Made by a program: the position numbers and the translations under genes. Under the pieces are notes generated by a model. The model was not told where the DNA came from. It did no database searches and saw nothing but the letters and a program-made list of their open reading frames with translations. Below, piece after piece: positions 12,901 through 24,922 of a DNA stretch of 64,000 bases (position 1 is its first letter; each line of letters starts with the position of its first letter). Origin of the DNA: Blepharisma japonicum (taxonomy: Eukaryota > Ciliophora > Heterotrichea > Heterotrichida > Blepharismidae); NCBI GenBank assembly GCA_949751835.1, contig CATKHK010000069.1, forward strand, positions 1 to 64,000, written 5' to 3'.

Positions 12901-15900
12901 TTGTAGATTGTGCAAGACAAAGCAATGCTATGCCTGTACAACTTTTTCTGGTGCCTGCTCAAGCTGCATTACCAATGCAGAAAGTGATGGATCTGGGGGT
13001 TGCCAATGCAAGGCAATTGCTTTTTGGCAAACCACCACTGCCACCTGTGACACTTGTGATGCGCTTTGTTCGGTATGCAAACAAACCACTTATTTTGAGT
13101 GCAATACATGTATAACGGGAAAACAGATGGTAGGGATTATATGTCTTAATGATTGCCCATATGGGTATGGAGCTTCGTGCTCTTCAGTCACAACTGCCGT
13201 AATTGATCAGTCCTTAGATACTGATTTCCAAGGCTCTTATGGTGTTTTTACAACTGGGACTTCCTCAAGTACTTATCAGCCATTCGTTAATCCTGAAATT
13301 ATCGACCCTGTTCCTGCCTATAAAAGAGGACTCTATTTTGATGGAAATAAGTACTTGCTGTCTTCCAGTTCTGTTTACCTTTCTCATAGCTTTTATATGG
13401 GCTTATGAATTTACGTAATTACAAATGGAGATTTATTACAAAAACAAACGAGACTAACAGTTTCCTCAACAGGTGCAATTACAGCTATAGTAGAGGACAC
13501 TTCTCAAGCAACCTCTACACAAACCTTAACACCAAGTTCTTCATTTACAGGCTGAGCTTATGTTTCATTTTGTGTTTGATACTCATCAAATGCCACTCCT
13601 ATTTCTCTTTATATTAACGGAGCTGCAGCTGGGTCAATTACTATTACTGGAAAAGTCTTCAGAGACCAAGCTTCAACGAACCTGCAATTAGGCAAAAGTA
13701 GTTCTTCTACTGGCTTAGTTGGGTTTATCTACTACTTCCACTTATGAAATACTCAGGTCAGTACTTTCGCTTCTATTTATAGCAGCTTTACATTCTGTGG
13801 GTCTGGACAAGGAGCATCTTGCTTGTGATCGTGTGGGATTTCTACCTATAAAAATAGTGGCTCTTGCTCAGCTTGCAATACCTGTAGTAAAGGGTGTGTT
13901 AGAGCTAATACTTGCAATGTCTGTGATGATCTATTATGCTCAGTCTGCACTGGCTTTAACTCAGGAAAATGCACAACCTGCGTTACCAACGCATCAAAAA
14001 ATCCAACCAATTGTGTCTGCAATTCTGGCTATCGAACCTCAAATGACGGATTTTCATGCGTAGCTTGCTCTGCAGGATGCCAAACCTGCACAGGGGATGG
14101 ATATTACCAATGCACAAGCTGCACCAGCACTAATTACTTTCTTAATATTCAGTGCTTGTCCGAGTGCCCATCAGGATACACACAAAATTCTTCAACAAAG
14201 AACTGCGATCTCACAACTGCCTCATTTCCCTTTTCTTTTTCTAATATAATACTGTTGGGGACAGTCTCTGGTAGCAACGTAGGCTCAGTAACTACAAATG
14301 CATATCCTACTTATGACTCTAATGACCCATATCCAGCCTATCTGCGAGGCTATTATTTCAATCCTACTAGCTATCTGAAGGCCAGTTTTATGTTTGCCCC
14401 TAACTTCTCCGTTTCCATGTGAATAAAAGCAGAAGTGGGTGGCTACGTTCTAGCTAAATATAGAGGAGGATCAATCAAAGGTAATGTGTCGATAAAGTTA
14501 ACTGGAGAGCCTACTATAAGCTTTCCTTTATCAGACTCATCTACAATTATTTCTCTGGATGGGGCTTCAAGTGTCCTTTCCTCTTGGTTTTATGTATCCT
14601 TCAACTGAAAAATCAATGCTGATGGCACAACAACTGTGGGTTCCTATATCAATGGAGCTTCTTATCTGTCTGCTTCCAGCGCTACACCACTTTATCTTCA
14701 AGATAGCAGCACTGGGAATTTGTATGTAGGCTATTCAAGTGGGGGATTTACAGGGTTCCTGTGGAAAGTTACAATTTATCCCGAAGAGGGGCATGCTTCA
14801 GATGACTTACAAGCAGGAGGATGCTCAGGCACTTGCGCGAAGTGTCCGGCAGATTTTACTTGTCCTGACAATTGCCCAATTACTGAATTTTACAGTGGCT
14901 CAGGTTGCACAGCTTGCAAAGGGAATAATTGTCCTAAAGGTTGCAGGAATACTGATACTTGTAGAATCTGTAAGACGAGGGAGTGCGCTACATGCACATC
15001 ATTTACAGGGGGAAATTCCTGCTTGACTTGTATTACAAATGCTGTAAGTGATGGTTCTGGAGGCTGCACCTGCGCTTCCAATTCTTTTTGGGTTTCTTCG
15101 ACCGAGACTTGTGAAATTTGCGATTCAGCCTGCTCGACATGCTTAAAAACAACCTATTTTGAATGCTCTATATGCTTAGCAAGCTATCAATTAGTAGGAA
15201 GCGTTTGCTTGAATAGTTGTCCTTATGGTACTTCTTGCTCATCAGTAACGAGTCCTGTAATAAACCAATCTTTCGATGTGGATTTTCAAGGCTCATATGG
15301 AATTTTTACCACAGGGACAAGTTCAGCGACTTTCCAGTTTTTTAGCAGCCCTGAATCATTTGATCCTATTCCTGCATATAAGCGAGGCTTATACTTTGAT
15401 GGGAGCATGTATTTATTATCATCCTCCACAGTACTGCTCTCGCATAGTTTTTCTATTGGAGCATGAATTTATGTAAAAACTAATGGCCATTTATTAGAAA
15501 AACCAAGTCGATTCATATTATCATCAACAGGAAGTATTTCAGCTACAATGACGGACCCTTCTCAAGCAACATCTCCTCAAAGTTTGTCTTCAGGTACAAC
15601 ACTCACTGACTGAAACTATTTATCAGTCACTTTTAGCTATGTTTCTGATGTTACAACGCTGATGATTTATGTTAATGGCGGATCGGTTGCAACTCTACCA
15701 ATAGCCAATTATATTTTGCGTGATCTTACGTCAACTTACTTAATGATTGGAAAGAGTAGTACTTCAGGCTTTGTAGGTTTCATTAATAGCTTTCAACTAT
15801 GAAATTCACCTGTCAGCTCTTTCACAACTTATATTAACGCCCCGTGTGGCTCAGGACATGCTTGCTTATGGTCTTGTGATTTAACCAGCTACTACGATGG

Positions 15901-18865
15901 AACCTCATACACATCCTGCAACTCATGCAGCAGCGGGTGTGTCAAAGGTACTTCATGCAATATCTGCGATGATATTTTATGCTCAGCCTGCTCAGGATTC
16001 AGCTCAGGAAAGTGCATTCAATGCGTATCAAATGCCTCTCTAAGCCTAGCAACATGTGTTTGCAATGAAGGATACAGAACATCAGATGATGGGCTTTCAT
16101 GTGTAGCCTGCCCAAGCGGGTGCTCTCATTGCTATAAAGATGTAACCTCTGATAAATGCACTTCATGCATTTCAGGTTATAGCTATTCTTCTTCTACTCA
16201 GCTTTGCACACTTGCATGCTCATTAGGATATACCAAAGTCAATGGTCAGTGTGTATTGGCCATGGGCTTAATTTTTGATTTAAATTTGAACACTCTTGAA
16301 GGAGTTATTTACGATGCTGCAAGCTCAGTGCCTGTGATCACTGGATCAACTGAGCAGTTTTATCCCAATTATGAAGATGATGACCCAATCCCTGCATACT
16401 TAAGAGGCTTCTGGTTTAATGGCCAGTCCTCTCTTTTAAGACTTCCAGAGTATGGAATTTATACGAGCCCCAAAATCACTCTAATACCAATTTTTACTAT
16501 TTCAGTATGGCTGAACACTGAAATTCAAAATGCAGCGATTATATCAAAAAATGATGCCAGCAATGGCTATTCAATAGTTTACGCTATAAATCTAATGAGT
16601 TGTAAACCTACATTTACACTATTCATAAATTCATCACAATTTCTCTATATTTCACAGATATCTCTGTCTTATTATGAGTGAAGCCATTTATCAATTTCAG
16701 CGAATGTTGATGATAGTGGAAATACGATAATAATTTGTTATGTGAATGGAATCAAAGACTCAGAAGCCACAATAGCCAGTAGCTCTTTTCAAGACGTCAC
16801 CACAACAACAGTAATGACAATTGGGGCCCAGACAGGGAATGGCAAAACTATATATAATTATTTTAAAGGGTTTATTTATCAAGTTCAAATATACAAGGGT
16901 ATACAATCGTTATCAAGCTTATCTACAACATCCTGTACGGAAAGCTGCAATGTTTGTCCAACAACCCAAATATGTATCCCCAATTGTAAGATAACTGAAT
17001 ATTGAAGCGGCCCAGGCTATAATGTTTGCTATCAATGCAACGTAAAATGCAAAGAAAGTTGCAGAAACTGGCGATCTACTTGCTCTCTTTGCAGCAATTT
17101 GCTATGTGATACTTGCACTGATTATTCATCAACCGGATGCACAGCCTGTAAAGAAAACTCTATTAATGCTGATTCATGCATTTGTGGGGAAAATTACGTA
17201 TTGGATAATTCCAATAACAGTACTTGCATTCCTCTTACGCCTGGAGGGTTCAGAGGATCTGATGGGCTATTTTATGCATGTCCAAACTACTGCACATATT
17301 GTGAATCTCTGACGAAATGCACTGCTTGTGTAGAGCATGCAAGCATGAAGAATGATTTATGTTACTGCAATGTAGGCTACAACGGGGCCAATTCTTGCTT
17401 ATTAGTTTCTTTTTCTGCAAGGCTTTATGTTTTCAGTGACAATTCCTTAGATCTCATCTTTTCAGATGCTCTGGCTGATGCTTTAACAGAAAACGATTTT
17501 ACGATAAAAATTGAAAATAAAACAGATGCGACGTGAAAACTTGAAAAATTAAATGATACTAACTATTATATTTCCTTAAGCATTGATAAGGCTATTTCTA
17601 AAGGCGCTGAAATCACTTTGACATTTCTTAATCTTATAGATACTATATCTGTGTCTGGGGGAGTTTTAAATTCCAGTTCTCTTTCTTCAGAGCTCTATGC
17701 ATATGACCCTGCTCCTTATTCTCCTGAAATTTCGGCAATCGCTTCTCAGACAAAAGCTGCTGTCCAAGTAGCTGTAGCAGCAGCGGCTGCTCTATCCATA
17801 GTAAACCCTACTCCAAGCTCGTTATGAAGTATGATGAATGCATTGCAAATTTTAAGCTACTTAACCTTATCAGGAATTCCTTTATCAAGCAAAATGACAG
17901 CATTTCTGAACAGTCTTAACTCATACAACTTATTTCCAAATGCTTTTCTGTTCGTGATAGACAAAAATGAAGGGAATACTCCATACTCGCAAGCTCAGGA
18001 CTTTGGATTTGATTCTGATCTTATCTTGATTAATTCAGGAAATGACTTCACAGTCTTATTGGCTTCTCTAGCAGTTTTTCCAGCAGTTCTTGTTTTTTCT
18101 CGGTGCTCATACAGATGGTTTGGAAAGAAATTCATGAAAACACTCAGGAATTACGAATACGGGTTCTACCTAAGGTTTTGGATCCAATCATATCTCGAGC
18201 TAGGAGCTTCTGCGATTATTGGCCTTCTAACCTCAAGATGAAGCAACTCAACGCAAATTACAAATTTCGGTATCTGCAGCATTGTCTATCTATTGTTAGC
18301 TGTCTCCCCGGCTTGATTTTTTTATTTTTCTTACAAGAACAAGCACAAAATCCAATCCCAGAACAAAGACTTTACTTCATTGTTTAGTTCTTTTTTTTAT
18401 GAGTTCAGGACTGATAAAGGTCTACTTGGAACGCAGTATTACTTTGTATTTTTTACAAGAAGGCTCATATATATCACAAATCTGATATATTTACGTGATT
18501 ATCCGCAAACCCAAGTGACTATAAATGTAGTCATTTCTTTAATTACTGTGATGTATCTGAGTTTCTATAGGCCTTATGAGGACAAAATTTTACAAGTTTC
18601 CAATTTAATTACAGAGACGATGATTGAGTTAATCATGGGAGGAATTTCTATTTATCTCTTTGATGTGGATAGCAGCACTGTTACTAATGTCGAAAGCGCA
18701 ATTATAATTGCTGTTATTTTTACTATGGGAGTGCAGGCCTCCTCCTCAGTTGCAATTTTCGCTAGAACACTTTATCAAATAATCCGCCAAAAGCTCATGA
18801 AAAATGGAATGATCAAAAGCAGTGTGAAACCTTTTAAAACCCAGATGAAAAAGGCTCATCTTTAA
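9914..18865 (+). CDS. Giant LamG/Cys-rich multispan membrane protein, 7-module rearranged copy (copy 2)
   Basis: One intronless frame of 2983 aa with TGA as Trp, ending in TAA at 18863-18865. The start MMLFYVLFNRFLVSFATCP is a short signal peptide aligning with copy 1. Seven LamG-like modules have RG(L/Y/F)(Y/F)F signatures near 10290, 11260, 12280, 13325, 14345, 15380 and 16400. Sequence of each module compared with the right-arm copies gives the order 1-2-3-4-3-4-7: the 3-4 pair is duplicated and modules 5-6 are lost. The linkers carry the usual CxxC clusters. The stalk runs about 17410-17700 and the membrane segments about 17830-18800, with the same YKNKHKIQSR and YEFRTDKG loops as its paralogues. 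It converges on the copine gene with only 30 bases between the two stop codons. A surface receptor or adhesin is an inference. Confidence 0.88.
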
Positions 18866-18895
18866 GTCAATTCTTTATTACAAAAAATTAATTAT

Positions 18896-20905
18896 TTAAT
18901 TGACATCTTTATCTATGATATAATATTTATTATCATTTTCAAACCTCACCTTACTTGGAGGCACTGACAGAGTTTTGGAATTGGACTTTCTCAGGACAGA
19001 TTTTCTTACAGTCATTGACGATCTTTGCTCTAAAATCTCTGCAACCATATTTACATCCATGCAACAAACTCCTTCATCAACAACTTCAGCTATTTTTTCC
19101 CTCTCAAAGCCCAACTCTTCCACTTTGCCTATAAATTGCTCTTTCATGCTGCTCAATAGCATTGCAGAATCGTGCATTTTTTGTGGAGAAGGGATCATTT
19201 TTTGGCCAGCTGTATTGGTCCTGTATAAGTTTTTTTCGTCTTCTTCTTCATTAGGGAGGATCCCATTTCCTTGCATATAAGCGATCAGCTGTTTTGGTAC
19301 TTCATATAAAACTTCTTTTGCTAAATCGCTTGGATTAGACTTAAACTTAGAAAAGGGCACGAATTGCACTATGTCTCTTTTCATGTTTTTCTTCAGTCGC
19401 TTCGAATAAAGAGGGTGAATGTCCGCATCTAGCTGCTCCATCATGGAAAAGTCTTCGTTTCCCACGCCAACTATGATTATACTCAAAGGGAATTCTCCGG
19501 CTCTCACAATTTCGTCTATGGTATAGTCAATGTCATTGATCATTCCGTCAGTTAAAATCAACAGAATAAAATATTGCTGGTGCTTCTGAGATACTTGGAT
19601 TGTCGAGGCATATGTAATTGATGTTTGGATAAGTTCGTTAAATATAGTAGGACCATGGAGTCTTACTGTAGATAAGGCACTTTTATAGGCTTCTAAAACT
19701 TCTGAAATCCCTTTCACTTCTGGGTCAAAGATGTTTCCATTGAGGGCGAAACAATGGGAAATGATATCGAAAAGAGGGGGAAGCTTTGCTCCGAACCCGT
19801 ACACTGGGATTTTTTTATCAGAATCATAATATTGTAAAATTTCACCAACTGCAGATAGAGCTTGGATGTATTCGTTTGGATGGTCTATATCCAAATAATG
19901 TAAGGAATTATTAGCTGAAGGTAATCCGTTACTCTTGGTGAAATCAATCCCCACAATCAACGAAATTTCACAGCCTCCAAAAATATAATCTAAAAAGGTT
20001 ACTTTTTCTTCATATTGGAATCCAATTAAATTTAATGTAGCAATAGTTTTCTCTCCAAATGAAATAAAGTCTTGGAAGTTATTATTTTGCCTCAAATCTG
20101 CCAAGCAAAACTGGCAAGCTCCAATTAATTCATTTTTCTTCCTATCACTTTTATAAACCTCTAATTTTATTTTTCTCCTATCATCACCTCTGCATAGATT
20201 GTTGACTGATAAATCAATTCTATCTCATCTAAATGGATGAGAATCTGACGTTTCACTTTGATAGATAGGGACTTCATTATCATGAGAAGCTCTATAAAGT
20301 TTGAGAAATAATGGCCCCTTCAAGCTTCGACTGTCAATTTCTCATTGCATTTTCACGTGGTGATTTAAGTCACTCATTTCTTCCGAACTCACAGTAAATA
20401 GCCCTATTTTTCGTTTATTTTGAGTATTTTCCAGCTGTCTTGTGATGCTCCGAGTTGGCGAACAAACAATTTCATGGATATTGCACCGAATAGTCCCAAT
20501 GTAGCCTTGCTTGTCTAAATTAGGATTGTTTGGATCTTTCATGTCAAAGACATCAAATTTAAATTTCAATTGTTTTTCAAAACAATAGGAAACCTTGAAT
20601 GGAGTGATAAAGGACGGATTTTGTGAGCAATTTTGAATTTCGGTTCGTGATTTCTCTGTGCAAACTCCTGACTCGTCTTCAACGTAAAATACCACCATTG
20701 GGTCAGGAATTCTGAAGTGCTCATAGTGGTGAAGGTTACTACAGCTAATTGACAATTCTACTATAGAAAATAAGTCAACATCCTCTTCTCGAGCTCTCAG
20801 TGGAAGCTCTGCTATTTGATCTATTTCTTCGTCTTCAACTTGCTTTACTTTAATAATTCCTGAAACTATTTTAGGATCTTTGTCTTTACTGGCTCCACAG
20901 CCCAT
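18896..20905 (-). CDS. Copine (C2-C2-vWA), myristoylation signal, long C-terminal tail
   Basis: 669 aa, intronless, with TGA as Trp; for example one TGA joins the two C2 domains near residue 188. Copines are calcium-dependent phospholipid-binding proteins that bring their von Willebrand A domain and its partners to membranes. The N-terminus MGCGASKD fits N-myristoylation with a nearby Cys for palmitoylation, which is not typical of animal copines. C2A spans about residues 44-185 and C2B about 190-300. The copine/vWA domain is about 310-545, with a MIDAS-like DFTKSNG at 321-327. The last 124 or so residues are an extension; one part (ELGFEREKIAEVVDEG...MVAEIL) resembles a UBA-like three-helix fold. 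Total length exceeds the usual 530-590 aa. The start was chosen for the MGCG motif and the absence of coding sequence upstream. Confidence 0.93.
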
Positions 20906-21533
20906 TTGATTTTATATATTTATTATTCAAATATAGATAGATAATTCAATGAAGGAGCCTGTGATGAGTTTAATGGTGTAGTTTAATTAATATAATAAAT
21001 AATTTTCATTTATTTAGTTTATTCTGGCCTAAAAGTTTCATTTATACCTTGCTTTATTAAGATAAAATCTTTTGACTGAAATAATCTTTATATGATCATC
21101 TAAAAGCTGCATGGAATTAAAGAGCATATTATAAATGATTATGGCATTTGGTCTTCATTCTGAGCATATGCCAATTTTATGGAATATAGCATTAATCAGT
21201 TGATATCTAAAGTGCAAATTTTCTAAAAATGTTCTTTTACTTAGCTATATAAAATTCCATATTTTGTACAGAACCTTCAAACGCATTCAAAAAGAAACAA
21301 TAAATGTTCAAAATGCTTGGAAATTATAAAATTTCTAAATTTTCTGATATTAAATTAATCTCTATTTTTATAGTCTATTGCTCTTATTTTCAGTTAAATA
21401 AACTAATGCGTTGACTGAGCGAGAAGTTTATATGAGCTCAATGAAAAAAACTTAAGTAATTTATGCTTTGACATAATCATAGATAAAGCGATTGTTTCCT
21501 CATTTTTAATAATTCACCTATTCACTATTGTAT
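20906..21533. promoter_or_regulatory. Divergent promoter region between copine and aldo/keto reductase
   Basis: 628 bases of AT-rich sequence between two divergent starts, so both promoters must lie here. I see no coding similarity, RNA gene or obvious repeat, and I cannot name a specific motif. Confidence 0.5.
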
Positions 21534-22457
21534 ATGGAAACATTTCTATGAAATAATCAAAGAGCACCTCCACTAATATTTGGAACATTTAGCCTAGTAT
21601 CTACAAGCATCAAAAAAGCTTTAGAGGTTGGAATTGAGGCTGGGTATAGGCATATTGATACAGCTTCAATTTATGGAAACGAGGATGCTATTGGAGATGC
21701 AGTACAAGATTTTATTAATTCTGGAAAGGTATCGCGCGAAGAACTCTATATCATTGGAAAGCCTTGACTAACTCACCACAGGGACATAAGATCTGCTTGT
21801 ATAAAATCTTTATCAAGACTCAAGCTATCGTATTTTGATCAATATCTTCTTCACTGACCCCTATCTCTAAAGCCAGATCATAAAGATCCTCCGTCCTTTT
21901 CAGCATCGAAAGATCTATCTCAAATAGACTATTATCCCCTTTATAAAGTATGAGAACAGATGGAAAAACTTCAAGATGAAGGCTTAGTGAAAAGCATAGG
22001 AGTGTCTAATTTTACGATTGCTCTATTGCAAGACATGCTTGGATACTCAAGAATTAAACCATCGACTAATGAAATCGAAATATCGATATATAATCCACAT
22101 CATGAACTAGTTGATTTCTGTCATCTACACAAAATCGTCCCTTTGGGATATAGAGTTATATATAATCCTTTAAACGATCCCCTTTCATTATTCAAAAAAA
22201 GTGTCCTGGAAGACCAGCTGGCTATTGATTTAAGTAAAAAATATGACGTTGGTCCAGCACAAATACTTATTGCTTGGTGTTTAGCTAGAAACTGTGGAGT
22301 AATTGTAAAGTCTGTCACTCCAAAAAGAATCATTGAAAACTTTGAAGCTCAAAAGTTGATTTTGGAAAAAGAAGATATAGAAAAGCTGAACTCAGTAACC
22401 ACATATGGAGTATATTGTGATCCCTACGAAAGTTTTGGGATTCATCTGTTGAAATAA
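21534..22457 (+). CDS. Aldo/keto reductase family oxidoreductase
   Basis: 307 aa, the normal length for the family, once TGA is read as Trp. Aldo/keto reductases use NADPH to reduce aldehydes and ketones in a TIM barrel. The catalytic tetrad is complete: Asp42 and Tyr47 in GYRHIDTASIYGNE, Lys76 in YIIGKPW, His107 in YLLHWP. Further family marks are GVSNF in the middle and VKSVTPKRIIENF near the end, the NADPH-binding strand-helix. The ATG at 21534 leaves a short N-terminus before the first strand (PLIFGTFS), as expected, with no in-frame coding upstream. The gene converges on its right neighbour with 93 bases between stops. Substrate cannot be inferred. Confidence 0.93.
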
Positions 22458-22550
22458 ATTAAACCATATGAATTTTTAGATGTTTAAGCTATATCTAATC
22501 CAAATGGGAATCTAATAATGTTAAATTTTAAATATGCGAATTTACATAGA

Positions 22551-23183
22551 TTATTTTTCATTAAGTATGGCTTCTTCCACCTGAGCAGCCAAGTACTCAA
22601 TGCAGATTTCAATTTGTGAATCATTTGTGGGGCAGTCTTCATCGATTTCGCTCTTAATGATGTTTTGCTGTATCTCCCTGTCGCTAACAATCTCTTCTTC
22701 TTGATAGACTCGATAGTATTCACTTTGTCCAAGATCTGGGTCATAAAGCGCCTTCAAGAACTTCCTCAGTCCATTTTTTGTCCTTTTCCCTTCCAAAATC
22801 TCTGCATCATCCTTCATTTTTCTCTTCCCAAAACTTTCATGTCCTGAAGGAGTCATCAATAATGAAAAATTGTTTCCAAGTTCTTCTTTATCAAAATTGA
22901 GGTTTTTCTTCACAGAATCTTCTCCTGATAAAGGCAACTTAGGAGGTTTCATTTTTGGGGATTCTCCTCCTGAGTCTGCATTTGAAAGTTTTCTCTCAAC
23001 GCTGCTTTCTAAACATTCGTCAAGATCCCGCGCAGAAGCAAGAGATCCTGTGCGGGCTGTGGTGCCTGAGATGAGGAATCGTTTGGCTTTAAAAATTGGC
23101 TTTCTTGCATTTGTGACTGATAATGGGCCCTTGATTGATTTGTTTTGAGGTTTGCTTGAAAAGTCTTTAAGAGGGCGGAACAT
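22551..23183 (-). CDS. Unrecognised protein, 210 aa
   Basis: I do not recognise this protein. It is a single open frame with ATG and TAA. The N-terminal half is rich in Lys, Ser and Pro with basic patches (for example KPIFKAKRF and GKRKMKDD) and looks disordered. The C-terminal third (about residues 140-210) is acidic and could be helical, with the stretch ALYDPDLGQSEYYRVYQEEE. There is no signal peptide or membrane segment. It is first in a tight minus-strand series with the Acl4-like and LRR genes: its start lies 32 bases from the stop of the Acl4-like gene. Codon use and lack of internal TAA/TAG support a real gene. A nuclear protein is only a guess. Confidence 0.75.
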   Translation of the reverse strand: MFRPLKDFSSKPQNKSIKGPLSVTNARKPIFKAKRFLISGTTARTGSLASARDLDECLESSVERKLSNADSGGESPKMKPPKLPLSGEDSVKKNLNFDKEELGNNFSLLMTPSGHESFGKRKMKDDAEILEGKRTKNGLRKFLKALYDPDLGQSEYYRVYQEEEIVSDREIQQNIIKSEIDEDCPTNDSQIEICIEYLAAQVEEAILNEK

Positions 23184-23215
23184 TTAAGTTTAATTTGGTA
23201 TTTATACTTATCTTA

Positions 23216-24061
23216 TTAATTTTCAGATAGTGACTTGTGTAGTTCGCCTACTGCTTCTTGGAGCTCTGAATCTAATTGCTTTTGGCGTAGGAAGTCCAGG
23301 ATCTCGCTGGCTTCTCGATTTCGATTTAGCTTGTATAATGCAAAAGCTTGCATGTAAATGAGCTCATTTTGTGTGTCATCAATTGAGAGTCCGACGTCGC
23401 AGACAAATAAGACACCGTCTCAGTCTTCAAGCTCGATCAAAGTTCTGGAGGATTCGCCGAGGGATTGAGATGAGGGTAGATTGAATACTCCGCAATGCAT
23501 TAGAATTGTTTTAAATTTCTCCATCGCCTCTCTGGCTTCGGCGTAGTTTCCTCTTATGAGTCTTAGATTTGCCAAAATCTGATAAGCGTCTATGCAGGTA
23601 TCGTCAAATTTCAGGGCATTTTTAATGCAGAGCTCACAGGTAGATTCTGCATTAGGTTCGTCACAGAGATCTGTCATGAATAATTCTGAGATTGCTGCAT
23701 ATGCAGAAGCAATTTGAGGCTTTATGCCTTCATCTTCCTGGTTTTTCTTCAATAAGGCTATTCCCTTTTTATAAAGATCGAGTGAATCATGCCCATGGCT
23801 TAATTGAGCAAGAGCCATGTACTTCGATGAATTTTCAGATGGAAAAAGCCTTATACTTTCTCTGTACAAATTTGCAGCTGTTTCGTAATCTCCTAATGTA
23901 TTTGAAAGCTCTGCATAGCTATCCAATAATTCACTTGGAATTACCGAGTGCTGATTTGCTATATTTATTGCTTCTTTATAAAGTTCGGCTGCCTTTTCAA
24001 GTTCGCAAGCATCATGGTAGCTTCTTGCCTGCAAAAATAAATCAAAAATTTTTTCAGACAT
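23216..24061 (-). CDS. ACL4: Acl4-like TPR protein, probable assembly chaperone of ribosomal protein L4
   Basis: 281 aa with one TGA read as Trp (ELEDWDG) and a TAA stop at 23216-23218. Acl4 family proteins bind newly made ribosomal protein uL4 (Rpl4) and escort it to the pre-60S particle. TPR helices run from about residue 7 (DLFLQARSYHDACELEKAAE) through 185. The stretch ASAYAAISELFMTDLCDEP with following Glu/Cys residues matches the family's characteristic central motif, and LAQLSHGHDSLDLYKKGI matches the preceding helix pair. The C-terminal repeat QAFALYKLNRNREASEILDF is also as expected. Alternative: a generic TPR protein. The gene lies 20 bases from the LRR gene upstream and 32 bases from the unrecognised gene downstream, all on the minus strand. 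Confidence 0.8.
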
Positions 24062-24081
24062 AATTTTATCTTAAATATTAT

Positions 24082-24900
24082 CTACTTATTTGGGAAATAG
24101 TTATCAATGATGTGCCGAATCATCCATTTGATATTTTTTGAGGCTATATTCTGAGAAGGATCGTTTTCTTTTTGCCTGAATTTTGCGAGCTCATAGAGTG
24201 TGTCATTAAGGATGGTTCCTAAAGAATTTTCAAGGTAAACTCTGACTGGCAGATTTTGAGATGAGCCTTCGATGAATTTTTGGATTTCCTCAGCGAACAG
24301 CTTTGGATCTTGGCGTTGAGCACAAAGCTTTTCTTCCTTCCTTTGAGCATGCGCTTTTTTATTTCTGTCGCAAATGGCTTGGATTTCTTCAATAAAATCT
24401 TGATGCCCCAGACAAGTGATTTCTACATCTAACAGGCTTTGACTTTGGTATAAAGCGTCAACTGCGTTTCTTTTTGCATTTTCAGTTCAACATCCTTCAG
24501 AAAACTCCTGGAAAGCCAGATATTTTAGCTTCTCAGATCTTGGGACGTATTTTGCAAGAATGCTGAGTCCAATATCGCTTACTTGGCCAATATCAAGAGA
24601 TTTGAGCTTGGAATTATTGTTCAAAGTCTCCAAAATTCTTTGCACTCCGTCTTTTTCTACACAGCAACCAGTAAGTTTGAGACTTTTTAAGTCATACCCT
24701 TGAGCTAGCAAATTTCCAATATAGACCCCTGAACGGTCTTTGAGATTATTAAAAGAAAGATCAATTATTTTTGCTTTTGTTTCAGCACGTTGCAGTTCTC
24801 GAGTTAAATTGAGCACTTCTAAGTCAGTCAGGAGTTTATTTGAAAGAATAATTCCAGACTCTTCTGAGTTGTTAGTAACTGATGGCTTTATTGTGAGCAT
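24082..24900 (-). CDS. Leucine-rich-repeat protein with Dpy-30-like C-terminus
   Basis: 272 aa, one TGA read as Trp, stop TAG. Residues about 45-135 form ribonuclease-inhibitor-type LRRs: AKIIDLSFNNLKDRSG, LKSLKLTGCCVEKDGVQR, LKSLDIGQVSDIGLSIL. Residues about 155-205 are a charged helix (KKAHAQRKEEKLCAQRQ). The last 55 residues (PVRVYLENSLGTILNDTLYE...NIKWMIRHIIDNYFPNK) resemble the Dpy-30/RIIa-like two-helix dimerisation motif: V-YL--, --L---L-ELA, then -W--- followed by N and K. Such a combination would suit an axonemal or signalling scaffold, but that is inference. Its ATG faces the Dopey ATG across 22 bases. Confidence 0.8.
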
Positions 24901-24922
24901 TATTTATTAAAGTAATTTGAAA
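24901..24922. promoter_or_regulatory. 22-base divergent intergenic region
   Basis: Only 22 bases separate the start codons of the LRR gene (minus) and the Dopey gene (plus). The sequence is almost entirely A and T. Core promoter elements for at least one of the genes must therefore lie in this gap or inside coding sequence, unless the true start of one gene is further in. Confidence 0.6.
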
